DNA from: Alitta virens
Taxonomy: Eukaryota > Annelida > Polychaeta > Phyllodocida > Nereididae
Direction of reading: 5' to 3'
Length of the DNA stretch: 64,000 nt
Assembly: GCA_932294295.1 (NCBI GenBank)
Contig: OW028581.1
Coordinates: forward strand, 9,507,526-9,571,525
Shown: in pieces, positions 1 to 13,366 of the stretch
How the letters are laid out: each line of letters starts with the position of its first letter
Position numbering within the stretch: the stretch's first letter is position 1
Translations under genes and position numbers: made by a program
The notes under the pieces: model-generated
Database searches by the model: none
Told to the model about the DNA's origin: nothing
The model's input: only the letters and a program-made list of their open reading frames with translations

Positions 1-517
1 AAGTCAAAACCTGAAACTGTTCTGGAGCAAGCAACAATGACAGAAGAAGTTACCGAAGCTCAAGCTGCACCAGACTCACCAGTCAAAGAAAAACGTGTGT
101 CTGTTGTGGAGGAAACAATCCTGGCTGAAGATGTTACAGAAGCTTAATCAGCACCTGGGTCACCAGTCTAAGAACCTCAGGATATTGTGGAGGAAGCAAT
201 TGTTACAGAAGAAGTTACAGAAGCTCAAGCTGTACCAGAATCACCAGTCAAAGAAGAACCTGAGGCTGATGTGAAAGAAGCAATTGTGACGGAAGAATTT
301 ACAGAAGCTGAAGATGCACCAGTATTCGCTAGTCCAGGAAGAATGTGAGTATGTTGTGGAAGAAGCAATTGTTGCAAAAGAAGTTACAGAAACTGAAGCT
401 GGACCTGAATTGCTCTTCAAGGAAGAACGTGAGTCTGTGGTGGAAGAAGCAGTTGTGATAGAAGAAGTTACAGAAGTTGAAACTGCACCAGAATCACCAG
501 TCAAAGAAGAATGTGTC
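1..517 (+). repeat. Duplicate of 8,165-8,681
   Basis: Offset 8,164 bp. Both copies share rare variants: AGCTTAATCAGC (stop in module 20), GAAGAATTTACAG, and GTTGCAAAAG where other copies have GTTACAAAAG. They part after about 517, where this copy has the shortened GAATGTGTCTG and the other has full-length GAATGTGTGTCTG. The window therefore opens inside a 2,636-bp-type unit. Confidence 0.85.
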
Positions 518-2164
518 TGTTGTGGAGTAAACCATCCTGACTGAAGATGTTACAGAAGCTGAATCAGCGCCTGAGTCACCAGTGAAAGAACCTCAGGATA
601 TTGTGGAGGAAGCAATTGTTACAGAAGAAGTTACAGAAGCTCAAGCTGCACAAGAATCACCGGTCAAAGACGGACCTGATGCCATTGTGGAGGATGCAGT
701 TGTGACAGAAAAAATTGCAGAAGCTGAAGATGCACCAGAATCACTAGTCCAGGAAGAATGTGAGTCTGTTGCGGAAGAAGCAATTGTAACAAAGAAGTTA
801 CAGAAACTGACACTGCACCAGATTCACCAGTCAAGTCAGAACCTGAAACTGTTCTGGAGCAAGCAACAATGACAGAAGAAGTTGCCGAAGCTCAAGCTGC
901 ACCAGACTCACCAGTCAAAGAAGAACGTGTGTCTGTTGTGGAGGAAACAATCCTGGCTGAAGATGTTACAGAAGCTGAATCAGCACCTGGGTCACCAGTC
1001 TAAGAACCTCAGGATATTGTGGAGGAAGCAATTGTTACAGAAGAAGTTTCAGAAGCTCAAGCTGTACCAGAATCACCAGTCAAAGAAGAACCTGAGGCTG
1101 TTGTGAAAGAAGCAATTGTGACGGAAGAAGTTACAGAAGCTGAAGATGCACCCGAATCGCTAGTCCAGGAAGAACGTGAGTCTTTTGTGGAAGAAGCAAT
1201 TGTAACAAAGAAGTTACAGAAACTGACACTGCACCAGATTCACCAGTCAAGTCAGAACCTGAAACTGTTCTGGAGCAAGCAACAATGACAGAAGAAGTTA
1301 CCGAAGCTCAAGCTGCACCAGACTCACCAGTCAAAGAAGAATGTGTGTCTGTTGTGGAGGAAACAATCCTGGCTGAATATGTTACAGAAGCTGAATCAGC
1401 ACCTGGGTCACCAGTCTAAGAACCTCAGGATATTGTGGAGGAAGCAATTGTTACAGAAGAAGTTACAGAAGCTCAAGCTGTACCAGAATCACCAGTCAAA
1501 GAAGAACCTGAGGCTGATGTGAAAGAAGAAATTGTGACAGAAGAAGTTACAGAAGCTGAAGATGCACCAGAATTCGCTAGTCCAGGAAGAATGTGAGTAT
1601 GTTGTGGAAGAAGCAATTGTTACAAAAGAAGTTACAGAAACTGAAGCTGGACCTGAATTGCTCTTCAAGGAAGAACGTGAGTCTGTGGTGGAAGAACCAG
1701 TTGTGATAGAAGAAGTTACAGAAGTTGAAACTGCACCAGAATCACCAGTGAAAGAAGAATGTGTCTGTTGTGGAGGAAACCATCCTGGCTGAAGATGTTA
1801 CAGAAGCTGAATCAGCACCTGGGTCACCAGTCTAAGAACCTCAGGATATTGTGGAGGAAGCAATTGTTACAGAAGTAGTTAGAGAAGCTCAAGCTATACC
1901 AACCTGAGGCTATTGTGAAAGAAGCAATTGTGACAGAAGAAGTTACAGAAGCTGAAACTGCACCAGAATCGCCAGTCAAAGAAGAACTTGAATCTGTTGT
2001 GGAAGAAGCATTAGGGACACAAGAAATTGCAGCAGCTGAAACTGCACTAGAGTCACCAGTCAAAGTAGAACCTGAGGCTGTTGTGAAAGAAGCAATTGTG
2101 ACAGAAAAAGGAAAAGAAGTTGAAGATGCACCAGAATTCGCTAGTCCAGGAAGAATGTGAGTAT

Positions 2165-3845
2165 GTTGTGGAAGAAGCAATTGTTACAAAAGAAGTTACA
2201 GAAACTGAAGCTGGACCTGAATTGCTCTTCAAGGAAGAACGTGAGTCTGTGGTGGAAGAAGCAGTTGTGATAGAAGAAGTTACAGAAGTTGAAACTGCAC
2301 CAGAATCACCAGTCAAAGAAGAATGTGTCTGTTGTGGAGGAAACCATCCTGACTGAAGATGTTACAGAAGCTGAATCAGTGCCTGAGTCACCAGTGAAAG
2401 AACCTCAGGATATTGTGGAGGAAGCAATTGTTACAGAAGAAGTTACAGAAGCTCAAGCTGCACAAGAATCACCGGTCAAAGACGGACCTGATGCCATTGT
2501 GGAGGATGCAGTTGTGACAGAAAAAATTGCAGAAGCTGAAACTGCTCCAGAATCACCAGTCAAAGAAGAACCTGAGGCTGTTGTGGAGGAAGCCGTTGTG
2601 ACAGAGGAAGTTACAGAAGCTGAAACAGCACCAGAATCACAGGTCAAGGAAGAACCTGATGCTATTGTGGAAGAAGCAGTCGTGACAGAGGAAGAGACAG
2701 CCGCAGAAACTGCACCAGAAGCACCAGTCAAAGAATAACCTGAGGCTATTGTGGAAGAAGAAATTGTGACAAGAGAAGTTACAGAAGCTGAAGCTGCTCC
2801 AGAATCACCAGTCAAAGGAGGACATGAGTCTGTTGTACAGGAAGCTGCTGTGATAGAAGAAGTTAAAGGAGCTCAACCTGCACCAGTTTCACCAGTCAAG
2901 GAAGAACCTGAAACTGTTCTGGAGCAAGCAATAGTGACAAGAGATGTTACAGAAGCTAAAACAGCACCAGAATCACAGGTAAAGGAAGAACCTGATGCTA
3001 TTGTGGAAGATGCAGTTCTGATAGAAGAAGTTGCAGAAGCTGAAGCAGCACCAGAATCACCAGTCAAAGAAGAACCTGAGGCTGTTGTGAAAGATAGCAG
3101 TTGTTGCAGAAGCTGAAGCTGGACCAGAATGGCTTTTCAAGGAAGAATGTGAGTCTGTTGTGGTGGATACCGCTGTGATAGGACAAGTTACAGAAGCTGA
3201 AACTGCGCCAGAATTGCCAGTCAAAGAAGAACTTGAATCTGTTGTGGAAGAAGCATTAGCGACACAAGAAATTGCAGCAGCTGAAACTGCACTAGAGTCA
3301 CCAGTCAAAGAAGAACCTGAGGCTATTGTGAAAGAAGCATTTGTGACAGAAGAAGTTACAGTAGCTGAAGATGCACCCGAATCGCTAGTCCAGGATGAAC
3401 GTGAGTCTGTTGTGGAAGAAGCAATTGTAACAAAGAAGTTACAGAAACTGACACTGCACCAGATTCACCAGTCAAGTCAGAACCTGAAACTGTTCTGGAG
3501 CAAGCAACAATGACAGAAGAAGTTACCGAAGCTCAAGCTGCACCAGACTCACCAGTCAAAGAAGAATGTGTGTCTGTTGTGGAGGAAACAATCCTGGCTG
3601 AAGATGTTACAGAAGCTGAATCAGCACCTGGGTCACCAGTCTAAGAACCTCAAGATATTGTGGAGGAAGCAATTGTTACAGAAGAAGTTACAGAAGCTCA
3701 AGCTGTACCAGAATCACCAGTCAAAGAAGAACCTGAGGCTGATGTGAAAGAAGCAATTGTGACTGAAGAAGTTACAGAAGCTGAAGATGCACCAGTATTC
3801 GCTAGTCCAGGAAGAATGTGAGTATGTTGTGGAAGAAGCAATTGT
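2165..3845 (+). repeat. Duplicate of 10,563-12,243
   Basis: Constant offset of 8,398 bp across modules 3-20 and into the next unit. Shared marks are GTGACAAGAGAAG in module 10 and GATGAACGTGAG in module 18. Ends are approximate: on the left, module 3 here faces a module-2 fusion in the partner; on the right, ACAAAAAAGTTACC here faces ACAAAAGAAGTTAC. Confidence 0.82.
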
Positions 3846-4584
3846 TACAAAAAAGTTACCGAAAGTGAAGCTGGACCTGAATTGCTCTTCAAGGAAAAAC
3901 GTGAGTCTGTGGTGGAAGAAGCAGTTGTGATAGAAGAAGTTACAGAAGTTGAAACTACACCAGAACCACCAGTGAAAGAAGAATGTGTCTGTTGTGGAGG
4001 AAACCATCCTGGCTGAAGATGTTACAGAAGCTGAATCATTACCTGGGTCACCGGTCTAAGAACCTCAGGATATTGTGGAGGAAGCAATTGTTACAGAAGT
4101 AGTTACAGAAGCTCAAGCTGTACCAACCTGAGGCTGTTGTGAAAGAAGCAATTGTGACAGAAGAAGTTACAGAAGCTGAAGATGCACCAGAATTCGCTAG
4201 TCCAGGAAAAATTTGAGTATGTTGTGGAAGAAGCAATTGTTACAAAAGAAGTTACAGAAACTGAAGCTGGACCTGAATTGCTCTTCAAGGAAGAACATGA
4301 GTCTGTGGTGGAAGAAGCAGTTGTGATAGAAGAAGTTACAGAAGTTGAAACTGCACCAGAACCACCAGTGAAAGAAGAATGTGTCTGTTGTGGAGGAAAC
4401 CATCCTGACTGAAGATGTTACAGAAGCTCAATCAGCGCCTGAGTCACCAGTGAAAGAACCTCAGGATATTGTGGAGGAAGCAATTGTTACAGAAGAAGTT
4501 ACAGAAGCTAAAGCTGCACAAGAATCACCGGTCAAAGACGGACCTGATGCCATTGTGGAGGATGCAGTTGTGACAGAAAAAATT
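3432..4584 (+). repeat. Duplicate of 13,001-14,153
   Basis: Offset 9,569 bp. It includes the shared private pair ACAAAAAAGTTACC and GAAAGTGAAG (3846 and 13415) and the contracted CCAACCTGAGG junction. The right end coincides with a 38-bp deletion in the partner (GCAACCTGAGG near 14155). It overlaps the previous duplication, so 3.4-3.8 kb has relatives in two places. Confidence 0.8.
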
Positions 4585-6611
4585 GCAGAAGCTGAAACAG
4601 CTCCAGAATCACCAGTCAAAGAAGAACCTGAGGCTGTTGTGGAGGAAGCCGTTGTGACAGAGGAAGTTACAGAAGCTGAAACAGCACCAGAATCACAAGT
4701 CAAGGAAGAACCTGATGCTATTGTGGAAGAAGCAGTCGTGACAGATGAAGAGACAGCCGCAGAAACTGCACCAGAAGCACCAGTCAAAGAATAACCTGAG
4801 GCTATTGTGGAAGAAGAAATTGTGACAGAAGAAGTTCAGAAGCTGAAGCTGCTCCAGAATCACCAGTCAAAGGAGGACATGAGTCTGTTGTGCAGGAAGT
4901 TGCTGTGATAGAAGAAGTTAAAGGAGCTCAACCTGCACCAGTTTCACCAGTCAAGGAAGAACCTGAAACTGTTCTGGAGCAAGCAATAGTGACAAGAAAT
5001 GTTACAGAAGCTAAAACAGCACCAGAATCACAGGTAAAGGAAGAACCTGATGCTATTGTGGAAGATGCAGTTGTGATAGAAGAAGTTGCAGAAGCTGAAG
5101 CAGCACCAGAATCACCAGTCAAAGAAGTACCCGAGGCTGTTGTGAAAGATAGCAGTTGTTGCAGAAGCTGAAGCTGGACCAGAATGGTTCTTCAAGGAAG
5201 AATGTGAGTCTGTTGTGGTGGAAACCGCTGTGATAGGACAAGTTACAGAAGCTGAAACTGCACCAGAATCACCAGTCAAAGAAGAACTTGAATCTGTTGT
5301 GGAAGAAGCATTAGCGACACAAGAAATTGCAGCAGCTGAAACTGCACTAGAGTCACCAGTCAAAGAAGAACCTGAGGCTATTGTGAAAGAAGCATTTGTG
5401 ACAGAAGAAGTTACAGAAGCTGAAGATGCACCAGAATCACTAGTCCAGGAAGAACGTGAGTCTGTTGTGGAAGAAGCAATTGTAAAAAAGAAGTTACAGA
5501 AACTGACACTGCACCAGATTCACCAGTCAAGTCAAAACCTGAAACTGTTCTGGAGCAAGCAACAATGACAGAAGAAGTTACCGAAGCTCAAGCTGCACCA
5601 GACTCACCAGTCAAAGAAAAACGTGTGTCTGTTGTGGAGGAAACAATCCTGGCTGAAGATGTTACAGAAGCTTAATCAGCACCTGGGTCACCAGTCTAAG
5701 AACCTCAGGATATTGTGGAGGAAGCAATTGTTACAGAAGAAGTTACAGAAGCTCAAGCTGTACCAGAATCACCAGTCAAAGAAGAACCTGAGGCTGATGT
5801 GAAAGAAGCAATTGTGACGGAAGAATTTACAGAAGCTGAAGATGCACCAGTATTCGCTAGTCCAGGAAGAATGTGAGTATGTTGTGGAAGAAGCAATTGT
5901 TACAAAAGAAGTTACAGAAACTGAAGCTGGACCTGAATTGCTCTTCAAGGAAGAACGTGAGTCTGTGGTGGAAGAAGCAGTTGTGATAGAAGAAGTTACA
6001 GAAGTTGAAACTGCACCAGAATCACCAGTCAAAGAAGAATGTGTGTCTGTTGTGGAGGAAACAATCCTGGCTGAAGATGTTACAGAAGCTGAATCAGCAC
6101 CTGGGTCACCAGTCTAAGAACCTCAGGATATTGTGGAGGAAGCAATTGTTACAGAAGAAGTTACAGAAGCTAAAGCTGTACCAGAATCACCAGTCAAAGA
6201 AGAACCTGAGGCTACGGTGAAAGAAGCAATTGTGACTGAAGAAGTTACAGAAGCTGAAGATGCACCAGAATTCGCTAGTCCAGGAAGAATGTGAGTATGT
6301 TGTGGAAGAAGCAATTGTTACAAAAGAAGTTACAGAAACTGAAGCTGGACCTGAATTGCTCTTCAGGGAAGAACGTGAGTCTGTGGTGGAAGAAGCAGTT
6401 GTGATAGAAGAAGTTACAGAGTTGAAACTGCACCAGGATCACCAGTCAAAGAAGAATGTGTCTGTTGTGGAGGAAACCATCCTGACTGAAGATGTTACAG
6501 AAAGTGAATCAGCGCCTGAGTCACCGGTGAAAGAACCTCAGGATATTGTGGAGGAAGCAATTGTTACAGAAGAAGTTACCGAAGCTCAAGCTGCACCCGA
6601 ATCACCAGTCA
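3976..6611 (+). repeat. 2,636-bp higher-order repeat, copy 1
   Basis: Landmarks in this block recur exactly 2,636 bp downstream. Examples are the contracted GTACCAACCTGAGG junction at 4123, the GAAGTTCAGAAG one-base deletion near 4832, GTACCCGAGG near 5128 and the GAATTTACAG variant near 5823. It extends the 1,660-bp plan with extra modules copied from modules 1-5. The frame is broken by TAA at 4792, by the -1 at 4832, and by the usual lesions of modules 14 and 18. An additional TAA (GAAGCTTAATCAGC) lies near 5671. Confidence 0.85.
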
Positions 6612-9085
6612 AAGAAGAATATGTCTGTTGTGGAGGAAACCATCCTGGCTGAAGATGTTACAGAAGCTGAATCAGCACCTGGGTCACCGGTCTAAGAACC
6701 TCAGGATATTGTGGAGGAAGCAATTGTTACAGAAGTAGTTACAGAAGCTCAAGCTGTACCAACCTGAGGCTGTTGTGAAAGAAGCAATTGTGACAGAAGA
6801 AGTTACAGAAGCTGAAGATGCACCAGAATTCGCTAGTCCAGGAAAAATTTGAGTATGTTGTGGAAGAAGCAATTGTTACAAAAGAAGTTACAGAAACTGA
6901 AGCTGGACCTGAATTGCTCTTCAAGGAAGAATGTGAGTCTGTGGTGGAAGAAGCAGTTGTGATAGAAGAAGTTACAGAAGTTGAAACTGCACCAGAATCA
7001 CCAGTGAAAGAAGAATGTGTCTGTTGTGGAGGAAACCATCCTGACTGAAGATGTTACAGAAAGTGAATCAGCGCCTGAGTCACCAGTGAAAGGACCTCAG
7101 GATATTGTGGAGGAAGCAATTGTTACAGAAGAAGTTACAGAAGCTCAAGCTGCACAAGAATCACCGGTCAAAGACGGACCTGATGCCATTGTGGAGGATG
7201 CAGTTGTGACAGAAAAAATTGCAGAAGCTGAAACAGCTCCAGAATCACCAGTCAAAGAAGAACCTGAGGCTGTTGTGGAGGAAGCCGTTGTGACAGAGGA
7301 AGTTACAGAAGCTGAAACAGCACCAGAATCACAAGTCAAGGAAGAACCTGATGCTATTGTGGAAGAAGCAGTCGTGACAGATGAAGAGACAGCCGCAGAA
7401 ACTGCACCAGAAGCACCAGTCAAAGAATAACCTGAGGCTATTGTGGAAGAAGAAATTGTGACAGAAGAAGTTCAGAAGCTGAAGCTGCTCCAGAATCACC
7501 AGTCAAAGGAGGACATGAGTCTGTTGTGCAGGAAGTTGCTGTGATAGAAGAAGTTAAAGGAGCTCAACCTGCACCAGTTTCACCAGTCAAGGAAGAACCT
7601 GAAACTGTTCTGGAGCAAGCAATAGTGACAAGAAATGTTACAGAAGCTAAAACAGCACCAGAATCACAGGTAAAGGAAGAACCTGATGCTATTGTGGAAG
7701 ATGCAGTTGTGATAGAAGAAGTTGCAGAAGCTGAAGCAGCACCAGAATCACCAGTCAAAGAAGTACCCGAGGCTGTTGTGAAAGATAGCAGTTGTTGCAG
7801 AAGCTGAAGCTGGACCAGAATGGTTCTTCAAGGAAGAATGTGAGTCTGTTGTGGTGGAAACCGCTGTGATAGGACAAGTTACAGAAGCTGAAACTGCACC
7901 AGAATCACCAGTCAAAGAAGAACTTGAATCTGTTGTGGAAGAAGCATTAGCGACACAAGAAATTGCAGCAGCTGAAACTGCACTAGAGTCACCAGTCAAA
8001 GAAGAACCTGAGGCTATTGTGAAAGAAGCATTTGTGACAGAAGAAGTTACAGAAGCTGAAGATGCACCAGAATCACTAGTCCAGGAAGAACGTGAGTCTG
8101 TTGTGGAAGAAGCAATTGTAAAAAAGAAGTTACAGAAACTGACACTGCACCAGATTCACCAGTCAAGTCAAAACCTGAAACTGTTCTGGAGCAAGCAACA
8201 ATGACAGAAGAAGTTACCGAAGCTCAAGCTGCACCAGACTCACCAGTCAAAGAAAAACGTGTGTCTGTTGTGGAGGAAACAATCCTGGCTGAAGATGTTA
8301 CAGAAGCTTAATCAGCACCTGGGTCACCAGTCTAAGAACCTCAGGATATTGTGGAGGAAGCAATTGTTACAGAAGAAGTTACAGAAGCTCAAGCTGTACC
8401 AGAATCACCAGTCAAAGAAGAACCTGAGGCTGATGTGAAAGAAGCAATTGTGACGGAAGAATTTACAGAAGCTGAAGATGCACCAGTATTCGCTAGTCCA
8501 GGAAGAATGTGAGTATGTTGTGGAAGAAGCAATTGTTGCAAAAGAAGTTACAGAAACTGAAGCTGGACCTGAATTGCTCTTCAAGGAAGAACGTGAGTCT
8601 GTGGTGGAAGAAGCAGTTGTGATAGAAGAAGTTACAGAAGTTGAAACTGCACCAGAATCACCAGTCAAAGAAGAATGTGTGTCTGTTGTGGAGGAAACAA
8701 TCCTGGCTGAAGATGTTACAGAAGCTGAATCAGCACCTGGGTCACCAGTCTAAGAACCTCAGGATATTGTGGAGGAAGCAATTGTTACAGAAGAAGTTAC
8801 AGAAGCTAAAGCTGTACCAGAATCACCAGTCAAAGAAGAACCTGAGGCTACGGTGAAAGAAGCAATTGTGACTGAAGAAGTTACAGAAGCTGAAGATGCA
8901 CCAGAATTCGCTAGTCCAGGAAGAATGTGAGTATGTTGTGGAAGAAGCAATTGTTACAAAAGAAGTTACAGAAACTGAAGCTGGACCTGAATTGCTCTTC
9001 AGGGAAGAACGTGAGTCTGTGGTGGAAGAAGCAGTTGTGATAGAAGAAGTTACAGAAGTTAAAACTACACCAGAACCACCAGTGA
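6612..9085 (+). repeat. 2,636-bp higher-order repeat, copy 2 (162 bp shorter)
   Basis: Collinear with copy 1 from 6,612 to about 9,052, then shorter. The next copy starts after 2,474 bp because about two modules present at 6,420-6,610 are absent at the equivalent place. The loss is near, but not exactly, two modules, as expected from misaligned recombination between shifted modules. Landmarks include the contracted junction at 6759, the -1 near 7468 and the TAA at 7428. Confidence 0.84.
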
Positions 9086-10240
9086 AAGAAGAATGTGTCT
9101 GTTGTGGAGGAAACCATCCTGGCTGAAGATGTTACAGAAGCTGAATCAGCACCTGGGTCACCGGTCTAAGAACCTCAGGATATTGTGGAGGAAGCAATTG
9201 TTACAGAAGTAGTTACAGAAGCTCAAGCTGTACCAACCTGAGGCTGTTGTGAAAGAAGCAATTGTGACAGAAGAAGTTACAGAAGCTGAAGATGCACCAG
9301 AATTCGCTAGTCCAGGAAAAATTTGAGTATGTTGTGGAAGAAGCAATTGTTACAAAAGAAGTTACAGAAACTGAAGCTGGACCTGAATTGCTCTTCAAGG
9401 AAGAACATGAGTCTGTGGTGGAAGAAGCAGTTGTGATAGAAGAAGTTACAGAAGTTGAAACTGCACCAGAACCACCAGTGAAAGAAGAATGTGTCTGTTG
9501 TGGAGGAAACCATCCTGACTGAAGATGTTACAGAAGCTCAATCAGCGCCTGAGTCACCAGTGAAAGAACCTCAGGATATTGTGGAGGAAGCAATTGTTAC
9601 AGAAGAAGTTACAGAAGCTAAAGCTGCACAAGAATCACCGGTCAAAGACGGACCTGATGCCATTGTGGAGGATGCAGTTGTGACAGAAAAAATTGCAGAA
9701 GCTGAAACAGCTCCAGAATCACCAGTCAAAGAAGAACCTGAGGCTGTTGTGGAGGAAGCCATTGTGACAGAGGAAGTTACAGAAGCTGAAACAGCACCAG
9801 AATCACAAGTCAAGGAAGAACCTGATGCTATTGTGGAAGAAGCAGTCGTGACAGATGAAGAGACAGCCGCAGAAACTGCACCAGAAGCACCAGTCAAAGA
9901 ATAACCTGAGGCTATTGTGGAAGAAGAAATTGTGACAGAAGAAGTTCAGAAGCTGAAGCTGCTCCAGAATCACCAGTCAAAGGAGGACATGAGTCTGTTG
10001 TGCAGGAAGTTGCTGTGATAGAAGAAGTTAAAGGAGCTCAACCTGCACCAGTTTCACCAGTCAAGGAAGAACCTGAAACTGTTCTGGAGCAAGCAATAGT
10101 GACAAGAAATGTTACAGAAGCTAAAACAGCACCAGAATCACAGGTAAAGGAAGAACCTGATGCTATTGTGGAAGATGCAGTTGTGATAGAAGAAGTTGCA
10201 GAAGCTGAAGCAGCACCAGAATCACCAGTCAAAGAAGTAC
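9086..10240 (+). repeat. 2,636-bp higher-order repeat, partial copy 3
   Basis: Matches copies 1 and 2 up to about 10,240. There GAAGTACCTGAGGCTG switches from the module-13/14 context to a module-2 context, and the chain continues in frame through a variant reading ASSGSHIEYVV. The switch marks the end of this unit type. It shows a recombination junction falling inside the conserved VKE-EPEA boundary shared by all modules. Confidence 0.8.
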
Positions 10241-10443
10241 CTGAGGCTGATGTGAAAGAAGAAATTGTGACAGAAGAAGTTACAGAAGCTGAAGATGCAC
10301 CAGAATTCGCTAGTTCAGGAAGTCACATTGAGTATGTTGTGGAAGAAGCAATTGTTACAAAAGAAGTTACCGAAGCTCAGGCTGCACCAGAATCACCAGT
10401 CAAAGAAGAATGTGTCTGTTGTGGAGGAAACCATCCTGGCTGA
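10000..10443 (+). pseudogene. Acidic frame segment through a rearranged module 2/3 junction
   Basis: Open from a GTG inside module 11 through modules 12-13, then via EADVKEE into a module-2/3 fusion reading EFASSGSHIEYVV. Altered bases restore the register after the GAATTC +1 insertion. It continues to the CVCCGG derailment produced by the 2-bp loss in module 5. The ASSGSHIE variant is unique in this window. Confidence 0.42.
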
Positions 10444-12184
10444 AGATGTTACAGAAGCTGAAGCAGCACATGGGTCACCGGTCTAAGAACCTCAGGATAT
10501 TGTGGAGGAAGCAATTGTTACAGAATTAGTTACAGAAGCTCAAGCTGTACCAACCTGAGGCTGTTGTGGAAGAAGCAATTGTTACAAAAGAAGTTACAGA
10601 AACTGAAGCTGGACCTGAATTGCTCTTCAAGGAAGAACGTGAGTCTGTGGTGGAAGAAGCAGTTGTGATAGAAGAAGTTACAGAAGTTGAAACTGCACCA
10701 GAATCACCAGTGAAAGAAGAATGTGTCTGTTGTGGAGGAAACCATCCTGACTGAAGATGTTACAGAAGCTGAATCAGCGCCTGAGTCACCAGTGAAAGAA
10801 CCTCAGGATATTGTGGAGGAAGCAATTGTTACAGAAGAAGTTACAGAAGCTCAAGCTGCACAAGAATCACCGGTCAAAGACGGACCTGATGCCATTGTGG
10901 AGGATGCAGTTGTGACAGAAAAAATTGCAGAAGCTGAAACAGCTCCAGAATCACCAGTCAAAGAAGAACCTGAGGCTGTTGTGGAGGAAGCCGTTGTGAC
11001 AGAGGAAGTTACAGAAGCTGAAACAGCACCAGAATCACAGGTCCAGGAAGAACCTGATGCTATTGTGGAAGAAGCAGTCGTGACAGAGGAAGAGACAGCC
11101 GCAGAAACTGCACCAGAAGCACCAGTCAAAGAATAACCTGAGGCTATTGTGGAAGAAGAAATTGTGACAAGAGAAGTTACAGAGGCTGAAGCTGCTCCAG
11201 AATCACCAGTCAAAGGAGGACATGAGTCTGTTGTACAGGAAGCTGCTGTGATAGAAGAAGTTAAAGGAGCTCAACCTGCACCAGTTTCACCAGTCAAGGA
11301 AGAACCTGAAACTGTTCTGGAGCAAGCAATAGTGACCAGAGATGTTACAGAAGCTAAAACAGCACCAGCATCACAGGTAAAGGAAGAACCTGATGCTATT
11401 GTGGAAGATGCAGTTGTGATAGAAGAAGTTGCAGAAGCTGAAGCAGCACCAGAATCACCAGTCAAAGAAGAACCTGAGGCTGTTGTGAAAGATAGCAGTT
11501 GTTGCAGAAGCTGAAGCTGGACCAGAATGGCTTTTCAAGGAAGAATGTGAGTCTGTTGTGGTTGATACCGCTGTGATAGGACAAGTTACAGAAGCTGAAA
11601 CTGCACCAGAATCGCCAGTCAAAGAAGAACTTGAATCTGTTGTGGGAGAAGCATTAGCGACACAAGAAATTGCAGCAGCTGAAACTGCACTAGAGTCACC
11701 AGTCAAAGAAGAACCTGAGGCTATTGTGAAAGAAGCATTTGTGACAGAAGAAGTTACAGAAGCTGAAGATGCACCCGAATCGCTGGTCCAGGATGAACGT
11801 GAGTCTGTTGTGGAAGAAGCAATTGTAACAAAGAAGTTACAGAAACTGACACTGCACCAGATTCACCAGTCAAGTCAGAACCTGAAACTGTTCTGGAGCA
11901 AGCAACAATGACAGAAGAAGTTACCGAAGCTCAAGCTGCACCAGACTCACCAGTCAAAGAAGAATGTGTGTCTGTTGTGGAGGAAACAATCCTGGCTGAA
12001 GATGTTACAGAAGCTGAATCAGCACCTGGGTCACTAGTCTAAGAACCTCAGGATATTGTGGAGGAAGCAATTGTTACAGAAGAAGTTACAGAAGCTAAAG
12101 CTGTACCAGAATCACCAGTCAAAGAAGAACCTGAGGCTGATGTGAAAGAAGCAATTGTGACTGAAGAAGTTACAGAAGCTGAAG

Positions 12185-13366
12185 ATGCACCAGAATTCGC
12201 TAGTCCAGGAAGAATGTGAGTATGTTGTGGAAGAAGCAATTGTTACAAAAGAAGTTACAGAAACTGAAGCTGGACCTGAATTGCTCTTCAAGGAAGAACG
12301 TGAGTCTGTGGTGGAAGAAGCAGTTGTGATAGAAGAAGTTACAGAAGTTGAAACTGCACCAGAATCACCATTGAAAGAACCTCAGGATATTGTGGAGGAA
12401 GCAATTGTTACAGAAGAAGTTACAGAAGCTCAAGCTGCACAAGATTCACCGGTCAAAGACGGACCTGATGCCATTGTGGAGGATGCAGTTGTGACAGAAA
12501 AAATTGCAGAAGCTGAAACAGCTCCAGAATCACCAGTCAAAGAAGAACCTGAGGCTGTTGTGGAGGAAGCCGTTGTGACAGAGGAAGTTACAGAAGCTGA
12601 AACAGCACCAGACTCACAGGTCAAGAAAGAACCTGATGCTATTGTGGAAGAAGCAGTCGTGACAGAGGAAGAGACAGCCGCAGAAACTGCACCAGTAGCA
12701 CCAGTCAAAGAATAACCTGAGGCTATTGTGGAAGAAGAAATTGTGACAAGAGAAGTTACAGAAGCTGAAGCTGCTCCAGAATCACCAGTCAAAGGAGGAC
12801 ATGAGTCTGTTGTACAGGAAGCTGCTGTGATAGAAGAAGTTAAAGGAGCTCAACCTGCACCAGTTTCACCAGTCAAGGAAGAACCTGAAACTGTTCTGGA
12901 GCAAGCAATAGTGACAAGAGATGTTACAGAAGCTAAAACAGCACCAGAATCACAGGTAAAGGAAGAACCTGATGCTATTGTGGAAGATGCAGTTGTGATA
13001 GAAGAAGTTACAGAAACTGACACTGCACCAGATTCACCAGTCAAGTCAGAACCTGAAACTGTTCTGGAGCAAGCAACAATGACAGAAGAAGTTACCGAAG
13101 CTCAAGCTGCACCAGACTCACCAGTCAAAGAAGAATGTGTGTCTGTTGTGGAGGAAACAATCCTGGCTGAAGATGTTACAGAAGCTGAATCAGCACCTGG
13201 GTCACCGGTCTAAGAACCTCAGGATATTGTGGAGGAAGCAATTGTTACAGAAGAAGTTACAGAAGCTAAAGCTGTACCAGAATCACCAGTCAAAGAAGAA
13301 CCTGAGGCTGATGTGAAAGAAGCAATTGTGACTGAAGAAGTTACAGAAGCTGAAGATGCACCAGTA
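12185..13366 (+). pseudogene. Acidic frame across a shortened higher-order unit (two stops)
   Basis: In register from about 12,198 to the EcoRI-type insertion near 13,367, with TAA at 12713 (module 10) and 13211 (end of module 20). Module 4 joins module 6 in frame and module 13 joins module 18 in frame. The modules carrying the -2 (module 5) and +1 (module 14) lesions have thus been removed, and the -1 in module 18 is absent. Module loss by recombination has incidentally healed the frame here. The ATG at 12185 is fortuitous. Confidence 0.5.
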
